From positions 7,386 through 14,206 of the forward strand of contig JAPOZE010000609.1 in the NCBI GenBank assembly GCA_026706225.1: 6,821 bases of DNA. The letters run 5' to 3'. The notes under the pieces were generated by a model. It saw only the letters and a program-made list of their open reading frames with translations, had not been told where the DNA came from and made no database searches. Position 1 is the stretch's first letter. Every line of letters starts with the position of its first letter. This document shows, one piece after another, positions 1 through 4,966 of this stretch. The DNA is from Acidobacteriota bacterium (GTDB lineage Bacteria; Acidobacteriota; Terriglobia; Versatilivoradales; Versatilivoraceae). The translations under genes were made by a program, and so were the position numbers.

Positions 1-570
1 CTGGAGAAGGAAGATCCGCGCATCCGCGAGCGCTACGGAGAGGGAACCCCGCAGCATCAGGGGGACGCCGCCCCGCGGCTGATGGGGCAGTTCCTGCTGG
101 CGCGCAGGCTGGTGGAGGCCGGAGTTCGTTGCGTCACCGTCAGCTTCAGCTTCTGGGATTGGCACGGCGGCAATTTCAAGCGGGGACGGGACAACCTGCC
201 ACCCTTCGACCAGGGGGTCAGCGCCCTGGTGGAGGACCTGCATCAGCGCGGGTTGGACAAGGACGTCACGGTGATTGCCTGGGGCGAGTTCGGCCGCACA
301 CCCAAGATCAACAAGGATGCGGGGCGGGACCACTGGCCGCGGGTATCCTGCGCCCTGATGGCGGGCGGGGGCATGCGCACCGGACAGGCGATCGGGACCA
401 CCAACCGGCTGGGAGAAGAACCCAAGGAGCGCCCGATTCACTTCCAGGAAGTCTTCGCCACCCTCTACCACAACCTGGGTATCGACGCCGCCACCACCCG
501 GGTCACCGATCTGAACGACCGGCCGCACTTCCTGGTCGACGGCTACCGCCCCTTGCCGGAAGTCATCTGA
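1..570 (+). CDS. DUF1501 family exported protein, C-terminal part (5' end outside window)
   Basis: The reading frame is open from the first base and ends at TGA 568-570, giving 189 residues that match the last ~190 residues of the complete DUF1501 gene at 3607-4947. From residue 29 onward I count about 28 differences in 161 aligned residues, roughly 83% identity. The family signature [20 protein letters not shown] begins at fragment residue 94. ATG 82 is an internal methionine and not the start, because homology continues upstream of it (an RERYGEG segment matches RDRYGRG in the paralogue). DUF1501 proteins are exported and are related in fold to the alkaline phosphatase/sulfatase superfamily; no reaction is established. 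The missing N-terminus would carry a signal peptide, probably Tat as in the paralogue. Truncation is due to the window edge, with no sign of decay. Family call is firm; function is unknown. Confidence 0.93.
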   Translation: MEKEDPRIRERYGEGTPQHQGDAAPRLMGQFLLARRLVEAGVRCVTVSFSFWDWHGGNFKRGRDNLPPFDQGVSALVEDLHQRGLDKDVTVIAWGEFGRTPKINKDAGRDHWPRVSCALMAGGGMRTGQAIGTTNRLGEEPKERPIHFQEVFATLYHNLGIDAATTRVTDLNDRPHFLVDGYRPLPEVI

Positions 571-576
571 CCTCGG

Positions 577-596
577 GCCGGCAGTGGACTGCCGGC
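577..596. terminator. Hairpin between convergent genes, possible bidirectional terminator
   Basis: A perfect 8-bp stem GCCGGCAG (577-584) and CTGCCGGC (589-596) with a TGGA loop lies in the 32-bp gap between the DUF1501 stop (570) and the stop of the convergent lipoprotein gene (603). The position fits a shared terminator for both transcripts. Neither side has a T-tract, so it is not a canonical intrinsic terminator. It may protect RNA 3' ends or act with Rho. Confidence 0.5.
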
Positions 597-602
597 ATCC
601 GT

Positions 603-1484
603 CTACCTTCCATACAACTTGTCAATCTCGGCCTTCAGTTGGTCCGCTCCTGCCTGAATGGCCTCGTCGGGGTGGGCTTCCAAGCTGGCGAGCGCCAGGT
701 TGAGCGTCTTGTCGGCCTGGTGCAGGAAGATGGAGTAGTTCTTGACCTCGCTCAATCCCTCCCGGCCGAACAGCTTCTGGTTGTCCAGGATACATTGAGC
801 CACCGTCAGAAGCACCCCGCTCGGAACCAGGTCCACCGATCCCTGCTCCAAGGTGGTTCGGGCCTGGGCCAGGTCCTCCTCCGACCCCACAAACCGGGCC
901 AAGGTGCGGGCGACTCCCTTGGGAAGCTCGACCACCTCGACCTCCTCCTGCTGCTCCGAATCAAGCAAATTGCCGCCCCTCACCTCCTCCAACTGGTCGG
1001 GCCCCTGCTCGGAATCGTCCACCGGCCAGGAGGACTCCAGGGCATAGGTGGATTCCGCTGAATGCCTCTTCAGAAAGCGGTCGCAGGCCTGGTAGAGGGC
1101 CAGCGCCACGGTCTTTCGCTTGCGGTGATAGTTGAAGGCCGTGGAGCGCAGGGTGCCGTACTGCTCCGGATCCGCTTCCATGCCGGCCAGGTAGGCATCC
1201 GCAATGCTGCGGTACCCGTCGCTTTGACCCACCAGCAGGACAAGACTCAGAAGCCGGGCCTTGGCGGCCTGCTCACTCTTGGGAAACTTCGTCTGCAGGG
1301 TGCTCGAGGAATTGAGCGCCTTTTCCAGACGCCCGTCCGCCACGGCCTTATGCACCTCGGAAAAAAGATACTCCGGGGTGTTGGTGTCGACCTGAGGCTC
1401 CTGGCTGCAGCCGGCGGCTGCCAGACAGACGATGGCGATCAGACTGGCACTGAGGCACGGGTGGAAAGACTTAGGAACTCTCAT
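603..1484 (-). CDS. Predicted lipoprotein of unknown function, with TPR-like helical N-terminal part
   Basis: This 293-residue protein starts at ATG 1482-1484, with a good ribosome binding site (AAGGAG) 7 nt upstream on the minus strand. The N-terminus has a basic start, a hydrophobic stretch (residues 11-25) and a lipobox LAAAGC, predicting lipidation at Cys26. Ser27 follows, which by the Lol rule of proteobacteria would favour the outer membrane. Residues ~35-100 are alanine- and leucine-rich amphipathic helices (EVHKAVADGRLEKAL, QAAKARLLSLVLLV) resembling tetratricopeptide or BamD-like repeats, but no clear repeat consensus can be declared. Residues ~155-187 are strongly acidic (Glu/Asp/Gln rich) and probably a disordered linker, followed by a helical C-terminal region. 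It converges on the DUF1501 gene and is separated by 414 bp from the next gene upstream, so it is probably transcribed alone. I do not recognise a named family. The lipoprotein call is good; a role as a scaffold is only a guess. Confidence 0.82.
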   Translation of the reverse strand: MRVPKSFHPCLSASLIAIVCLAAAGCSQEPQVDTNTPEYLFSEVHKAVADGRLEKALNSSSTLQTKFPKSEQAAKARLLSLVLLVGQSDGYRSIADAYLAGMEADPEQYGTLRSTAFNYHRKRKTVALALYQACDRFLKRHSAESTYALESSWPVDDSEQGPDQLEEVRGGNLLDSEQQEEVEVVELPKGVARTLARFVGSEEDLAQARTTLEQGSVDLVPSGVLLTVAQCILDNQKLFGREGLSEVKNYSIFLHQADKTLNLALASLEAHPDEAIQAGADQLKAEIDKLYGR

Positions 1485-1618
1485 TGGTCAACTCCTTCCA
1501 TTACGGCCGGGGATGAGCCCCTGCCGGTTCCATGAGGCGTATTGGGTGAGACCGACGGGCGTGCAGGCTGTATGGGCTGTCCCGGCATGCCAACCCTTGA
1601 AGACACCCAGGGAAAACC

Positions 1619-1646
1619 ATAATGCTGGCAAAAGACTGAAAAACAA
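1619..1646 (-). promoter_or_regulatory. Weak sigma70-like promoter candidate for the lipoprotein gene
   Basis: Read on the minus strand, TTGTTT (1641-1646) and CATTAT (1619-1624) are separated by 16 bp. They match the -35 and -10 consensus at 3/6 and 4/6 positions. They lie in the most AT-rich part of this gap, about 135 bp upstream of ATG 1484, which implies a long leader. This is sequence resemblance only; the consensus may differ in this phylum. Confidence 0.22.
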
Positions 1647-1745
1647 GCGACTTCCCTCCATCGCCAGCGATCCGCCGGGAACATGCACGGCAAGTCCCGG
1701 AGCCGGCAACCGCCCCGCCCCGGAGCGGCATGAGGTAAAACCTGA

Positions 1746-1783
1746 ACGGATGTTGAAACGATATCAACGGATTCTGACGGATT
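1746..1783. repeat. Three ACGGAT copies at 21- and 10-bp spacing
   Basis: ACGGAT occurs at 1746, 1767 and 1777. The last two form a 10-bp tandem (ACGGATTCTG then ACGGATTCCG). A short imperfect inverted repeat, GTTGA/TCAAC (1752-1768), sits between the first and second copies. Spacings near one and two helical turns would suit a protein binding site upstream of the lipoprotein gene, but so short a motif can recur by chance. Confidence 0.3.
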
Positions 1784-1855
1784 CCGGTAGCCGCGTCAAC
1801 CCTCGACGGGGCATTTGTAGAGGGGGCACTTGCCTGTTTCCAAGCCTGCGCCGCA

Positions 1856-1892
1856 GGAAAAGGCGGGCAGGAACAGAGCCCGGCCTGCCCGC
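1856..1892 (-). terminator. Rho-independent terminator of the membrane protein/winged-helix operon
   Basis: Read on the minus strand, a perfect 9-bp stem GCGGGCAGG (complement of 1884-1892) and CCTGCCCGC (complement of 1863-1871) encloses a 12-nt loop and is followed at once by CTTTTCC. It begins 7 bp after the regulator's stop codon (1899-1901). The GC-rich stem, short T-run and position make it a good, if modest, intrinsic terminator. Confidence 0.7.
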
Positions 1893-1898
1893 GAGGGT

Positions 1899-2198
1899 TC
1901 AGAGTCTACCTCTCGCGTTCCTCAGGATGGATTCCAAGGTTGCGATGTGTTTCTTGAAGGCGGCGCGGCCCGACTCCGTCAGGGATGCGGTGGTACGCGG
2001 CTTGCGCCCGACGAACTCCTTGCGTAAGGCCACATAGCCCGCTTCTTCCAGCCAGCGCAGGTGAGCGCCCAGGTTTCCCTGGGTCAGCTTCAACAGGTCC
2101 TTGAGCTCGGGGAAGGTCGCTTCCTCGACCGTGATCAGAACGGAAACGATGCCCAGTCGCGCCCGAGAGAGAAAGGCCGGGTCGAATTCAGGCGTCAT
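1899..2198 (-). CDS. Winged-helix transcriptional regulator, PF13601 (HTH_34) type
   Basis: This 99-residue protein is essentially one winged-helix domain. Residues 6-92 follow the PF13601 pattern: an opening FDPAFLSRARLGIVSVL helix, FPELKDLLKLT, the recognition helix TQGNLGAHLRWLEEAGYV (about 39-56), then a basic wing with GRKPRTT (64-70) and LTESGRAAF. Such proteins resemble the MarR/ArsR families and bind DNA as dimers. No ligand or metal-binding cluster is visible; there are no cysteines. The ATG at 2196-2198 lies inside the end of the membrane protein gene (11-bp overlap) and has only a weak purine stretch upstream, so translation is probably coupled. Pairing with a small membrane protein is common for this family, and the likely target is its own promoter at about 2858-2889. 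Family call is firm; effector and wider regulon are unknown. Confidence 0.92.
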   Translation of the reverse strand: MTPEFDPAFLSRARLGIVSVLITVEEATFPELKDLLKLTQGNLGAHLRWLEEAGYVALRKEFVGRKPRTTASLTESGRAAFKKHIATLESILRNARGRL

Positions 2199-2802
2199 CG
2201 ACTCTGCTCTCTTTCGCCCTTAATTTTCGGACACGAAGTTCGGAAATGACGCCGGGAACAATCATGCCCAGTCCCATGCACGGAGCCAGGATGAGTCCGT
2301 TCAATTCCGGGCGGAACATGGCGCCGATGCACCCTGCGAAGATGACCGCCGCGCTGTCCAGAAATTCGCGCGAGTAGACCACACCCACGGCGAAAGCCAT
2401 TTGGGCGTAGGCGAAGCCCCAGATGAGAGGTACCAGCCCCACCGGGAGGATGCCCGTCAGCGGTCCCACGATATTCAGCAAAATAGCTGCGCCGCAGCAA
2501 GAAAACACGATGATCCCTATCTGGCGGGAAATGAACGTATTGGCCGCGGTCAAGCGCTGCCGGATCATTCGCCACCCGAAGAGACCACTCCCAACCGTGC
2601 CCACAGTCAATGCAACAACGAAGAGCCAAAACCTACCATCCGGCAGCAGGTTCAATTGCATGAGATTGTGGCTCGGGTACCACAACAGCACGATAGTCCC
2701 CCACAAGACGAAGTGCCAGGCATGGGGGTCGATGCGGCTGCGCGTGCGCTCCAACACTTCCCGGATATAGCGCAAGTCGTTGCTTGCGATTTCGGTGTTC
2801 AT
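2188..2802 (-). CDS. Six-TM membrane protein of unknown function, partner of the winged-helix regulator
   Basis: This 204-residue protein starts at ATG 2800-2802 behind a very strong ribosome binding site (AAGGAGGG, complement of 2810-2817) with 7-nt spacing. After a charged, helical N-terminus (residues 1-26) come hydrophobic segments at about 29-48, 58-77, 94-115, 119-143, 148-164 and 168-187, then a basic tail (RVRKLRAK) that is probably cytoplasmic by the positive-inside rule. No catalytic or transport motif is recognised. C102-C103, C158 and C175 are all in or near membrane segments. The stop overlaps the regulator start by 11 bp, so the two genes are co-transcribed and co-translated. 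Small membrane proteins of this layout often accompany PF13601 regulators; whether this one senses a membrane signal or is simply regulated is unknown. Confidence 0.88.
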   Translation of the reverse strand: MNTEIASNDLRYIREVLERTRSRIDPHAWHFVLWGTIVLLWYPSHNLMQLNLLPDGRFWLFVVALTVGTVGSGLFGWRMIRQRLTAANTFISRQIGIIVFSCCGAAILLNIVGPLTGILPVGLVPLIWGFAYAQMAFAVGVVYSREFLDSAAVIFAGCIGAMFRPELNGLILAPCMGLGMIVPGVISELRVRKLRAKESRVDDA

Positions 2803-2857
2803 CGCTGCTCCCTCCTTGTCCCTGCAATCGACAGCTTTGCTCTCATTGATCCGTGCA

Positions 2858-2889
2858 AATAGTCTATATAAAAGACTAGTCTATTCCAA
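2858..2889 (-). promoter_or_regulatory. Promoter with TAGTCTAT operator-like repeats for the membrane protein/regulator operon
   Basis: This AT-rich island contains TAGTCTAT twice in direct orientation (2860-2867 and 2877-2884, 17 bp apart). An inverted AGACTA (2873-2878) gives a TAGTCT-N7-AGACTA dyad at 2860-2878 and a perfect palindrome AGACTAGTCT at 2873-2882. On the minus strand a plausible promoter is TTGGAA (2884-2889), 17 bp, TAGACT (2861-2866); TATAGA (2863-2868) is an alternative -10. The repeats cover the spacer and -10, where a dimeric repressor would block RNA polymerase. A start near 2854 would give a leader of about 50 nt. The repeats are seen directly; binding by the winged-helix protein is inferred. 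Confidence 0.55.
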
Positions 2890-2984
2890 GAACTTTATTG
2901 CAATATTCTGTTTCCAGGGTCCGGACTGGAACCATCGCTGCTGCACCCCCTTCGACCTGCCGTCCCACGGAGAGAGCGGAGCAC

Positions 2985-3015
2985 CCCACCCGGGAGCGCG
3001 GGCGTCCCGCCCGCA
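2985..3015 (-). repeat. 31-bp hairpin motif, inverted copy
   Basis: This is the exact reverse complement of 3168-3198 and 3370-3400. Its core is GCGGGCG-GGA-CGCCCGC read on the minus strand, a perfect 7-bp stem with a 3-nt loop, flanked by a CTCCCGGGTGGG segment. It lies just outside the first long direct-repeat copy, facing it, so 2985-3015 and 3168-3198 form a perfect 31-bp inverted repeat separated by 152 bp. Confidence 0.9.
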
Positions 3016-3050
3016 CACGTCCTGGCATAGCCTCGGCCAACTCCTCCACC

Positions 3051-3241
3051 CGGCGCGACCGGCAGCGGCGCCAGGGCTCTGCTTCGGCCGGGCCTATGCC
3101 GTTCCCAACGTCAGGGTGGCCGGCTGCCTCACCCCAGGGAAACTGAGCAGTACGCTACGGCGGTGCATGCGGGCGGGACGCCCGCGCTCCCGGGTGGGCC
3201 CTCCTCCCATTACTCTTGCTGCTGCAGGAGACGCGTGCGCC
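3051..3241 (+). repeat. Long direct repeat, copy 1 (about 190 bp)
   Basis: This copy matches 3253-3440 at an offset of 202 bp. Over 3059-3198 versus 3261-3400 I find 4 mismatches in 140 bp. Similarity continues to the end of the unit with a 1-bp length difference after GGGTGGG and several mismatches. It contains the 31-bp hairpin motif at 3168-3198 (stem 3169-3185). Short frames through it are open but the two copies do not keep a common long frame, and no ribosome binding site or family is recognisable, so it is treated as non-coding. It is a recent tandem duplication or a pair homogenised by gene conversion. Confidence 0.9.
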
Positions 3242-3252
3242 GGCTTGCCGGC

Positions 3253-3440
3253 CGGCTCGACCGGCAACGGCGCCAGGGCTCTGCTTCGGCCGGGCCCATG
3301 CCGTTCCCAACGTCAGGGTGGCCGGCTGCCTCACCCCAGGGAAACTGAGTGGTACGCTACGGCGGTGCATGCGGGCGGGACGCCCGCGCTCCCGGGTGGG
3401 CCTCCTCCCATCGCTCTTGCTGCTCGAGGCGACGCGCGCC
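3253..3440 (+). repeat. Long direct repeat, copy 2 (about 188 bp)
   Basis: This is the second copy of the unit at 3051-3241, starting about 11 bp after the first ends. The 31-bp motif lies at 3370-3400, with its perfect GCGGGCG/CGCCCGC stem at 3371-3387. Similarity to copy 1 fades after GACGCGCGCC (3431-3440). It ends about 80 bp before the promoter candidate of the downstream operon. No transposase or target-site duplication is visible, so a REP-like or MITE-like origin is inference. Confidence 0.9.
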
Positions 3441-3518
3441 TTCTTGCCCGGCCAAGGCCCTGCCCATCCGAATGCCATTTTTCAATGAGGAATGTTTTCA
3501 TCCTGCAGCGATCACGTC

Positions 3519-3548
3519 TTTACACCCCCGTCCCGGAAGTGGTAAATT
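3519..3548 (+). promoter_or_regulatory. Sigma70-like promoter candidate for the DUF1501-DUF1549 operon
   Basis: TTTACA (3519-3524) and TAAATT (3543-3548) are separated by 18 bp and match the -35 and -10 consensus at 5/6 and 4/6. They stand in locally AT-richer sequence after the GC-rich repeats. A start near 3555 would leave a leader of about 50 nt before ATG 3607, which fits the AGGGAGG ribosome binding site at 3591-3597. Confidence 0.42.
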
Positions 3549-3606
3549 AGCGGGCACCGGTTTAAATGGCTCGGATCAGGCAATCTTCTGAGGGAGGCTG
3601 AGAGCA

Positions 3607-4947
3607 ATGTTGACCATCTACGGGAAAGGCCACCGGATGTGCGACGGCATGTCGCGGCGAAACTTTATTCAGATCGGCGCGCTGGGAATGGGTGGGTTGA
3701 CCATGCCCCAGCTTCTCCAGGCGGAAAGGCAGTCCGGCCTGGGCGGGTCCGACAAGGCCATTATCATGATCTACATGCCGGGCGGCCCCCCGCACCAGGA
3801 CATGTACGAACTCAAGCCCGACGCCCCCTCCGAGATCCGCGGCGAGTTTCAGGCCATCAAGACCAACGTCCCGGGAGTCCACGTCTGCGAGCACCTGCCT
3901 CGCCTGGCCCGGATCATGGACAAGCTGGTGCTGGTGAGGACCGTGGTCGGAGCCGAGAATTCACACTCCTCCTATCAATGCATGACCGGGCGCATCAGCG
4001 GCCGCCGTGGCAATCCTCCTCCGGGAGGCTGGCCGGAACTGGGATCGGTGCTCTCCAAGTTGAAGGGACCGACCGACCCGGCCATTCCACCCTACGTCAA
4101 CCTGTCCCACAAGTCCCGCCACGGCGAGTACAACTTCGGCCGACCCAGTTTCCTGGGCGTGGCCCACACTCCGTTCAAGCCGCAGGGGGACATCAGAAAC
4201 GACATGACCCTGAACGGGATCAGCCTGGAACGTCTGTCGGACCGCAGGCAGTTGCTGCAGAGCTTCGACCGCTTCCGGCGCGACGTGGACCGGACCGGCT
4301 TGATGGAGGGCTTGGACAGCTTTCAGGAGCAGGCCTTCGATGTGCTGACCTCCAGCCGGCTGCTGAAGGCACTGGACGTGGAGCAGGAAAGTTCCAAGCT
4401 CCGCGACCGCTACGGCAGAGGTTCCCCGAAGCCGGAGCGAGACGCCGCTCCCATGCACATGGACCAGTTCGTGGTGGCTCGCCGGCTGGTAGAGGCGGGT
4501 GTCCGCTGCGTGACGGTGAGTTTCGGCTACTGGGATTGGCACAGCACCAATTTCAAGAACGGGCGCTACTACCTTCCGGCCTTCGACCAGGGGGTCAGCG
4601 CCCTGGTGGAAGACCTCCACCAGCGGGGACTCGACAAGGATGTCTCGGTCATTGCCTGGGGCGAGTTCGGCCGCACTCCCAAGATCAACAAGGATGCCGG
4701 CCGCGACCACTGGCCGCGCAACTCCTGCGCCCTGATGGCCGGCGGCGGCATGCGGGCCGGCCAGGCCATCGGGTCCACCAATCGACTGGGCGAGGAGCCC
4801 AAGGAAAGACCGGTCCACGTTCAGGAAATCTTTGCCACGCTCTACCATAATCTGGGCATTGACGCCACCAGAACCCATCTCACCGATCTGAACGATCGGC
4901 CCCACTACCTGGTCGACGGCCACATGCCCATGCCCGAACTGGTCTGA
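3607..4947 (+). CDS. DUF1501 family protein with Tat signal, complete
   Basis: This 446-residue exported protein is of usual length for DUF1501. ATG 3607 is chosen because AGGGAGG lies 9 nt upstream; M11 (3637) and M15 (3649) are weaker alternatives that would still keep the export signal. A twin-arginine motif SRRNFIQIG (residues 16-24) precedes the hydrophobic stretch GALGMGGLTMPQLL, predicting folded export to the periplasm or surface. Family hallmarks follow: YMPGGPPHQDMYELKPDAP (57-75), ENSHSS around His120, and [20 protein letters not shown] (351-370), whose Asp/His residues are candidate metal ligands by analogy with the alkaline phosphatase/sulfatase superfamily. No substrate is known. 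It is followed after 19 bp by the DUF1549/DUF1553 gene, the usual partner of this family, so the two probably form an operon. Its C-terminal half is about 83% identical to the fragment at 1-570. Generic sulfatase annotation would be an overcall. Confidence 0.95.
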   Translation: MLTIYGKGHRMCDGMSRRNFIQIGALGMGGLTMPQLLQAERQSGLGGSDKAIIMIYMPGGPPHQDMYELKPDAPSEIRGEFQAIKTNVPGVHVCEHLPRLARIMDKLVLVRTVVGAENSHSSYQCMTGRISGRRGNPPPGGWPELGSVLSKLKGPTDPAIPPYVNLSHKSRHGEYNFGRPSFLGVAHTPFKPQGDIRNDMTLNGISLERLSDRRQLLQSFDRFRRDVDRTGLMEGLDSFQEQAFDVLTSSRLLKALDVEQESSKLRDRYGRGSPKPERDAAPMHMDQFVVARRLVEAGVRCVTVSFGYWDWHSTNFKNGRYYLPAFDQGVSALVEDLHQRGLDKDVSVIAWGEFGRTPKINKDAGRDHWPRNSCALMAGGGMRAGQAIGSTNRLGEEPKERPVHVQEIFATLYHNLGIDATRTHLTDLNDRPHYLVDGHMPMPELV

Positions 4948-4966
4948 TTACAAAGGTGGGTTAGCA

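Larger units (their letters stand above)
1485..1898. other. Intergenic region without a convincing gene
   Basis: This 414-bp stretch lies between two minus-strand genes. Several short frames are open on both strands, but they overlap one another, lack good ribosome binding sites and have compositions typical of GC-rich non-coding DNA. It contains the lipoprotein gene's ribosome binding site next to 1485, a weak promoter candidate (1619-1646), three ACGGAT copies (1746-1783) and the terminator of the upstream operon (1856-1892). A small RNA cannot be excluded. Confidence 0.6.

Noticed and set aside
1..570. The first DUF1501 gene as a pseudogene or truncated copy
   Set aside because: The frame is intact up to the window edge and conserved through its stop. 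The missing N-terminus is explained by the window boundary, and differences from the paralogue are largely conservative or synonymous.
129..1061. Plus-strand open frame of 310 codons spanning the DUF1501 end and the lipoprotein gene
   Set aside because: It runs out of frame through a conserved DUF1501 coding region, across the convergent hairpin and antisense to the lipoprotein gene. Its composition is Gln/Arg/Gly-rich without motifs.
1432..2037. Plus-strand open frame of 201 codons across the 1485-1898 gap
   Set aside because: It overlaps the lipoprotein start and the regulator gene antisense at its two ends and has no ribosome binding site or recognisable domain. The terminator at 1856-1892 accounts for part of its sequence.
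3051..3440. CRISPR array
   Set aside because: There are only two direct copies of a roughly 190-bp unit at 202-bp offset. No short repeats with regular unique spacers and no cas genes are seen.
2780..3550. Plus-strand open frame of 256 codons through the repeat region
   Set aside because: Its translation is mostly the repeated GC-rich unit (GARASRPH- and GGTPALPGG-like peptides). It begins antisense inside the membrane protein gene and lacks a convincing ribosome binding site. It is the kind of spurious hypothetical protein produced by dispersed repeats.
3961..4923. Open frame of 320 codons on the minus strand
   Set aside because: It is antisense to the DUF1501 gene and shows no family features; the plus-strand frame carries all the conserved motifs.
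3607..4947. Naming the DUF1501 protein a sulfatase
   Set aside because: The canonical sulfatase C/S-X-P-X-R signature is not seen. Only distant fold similarity is supported by family knowledge.
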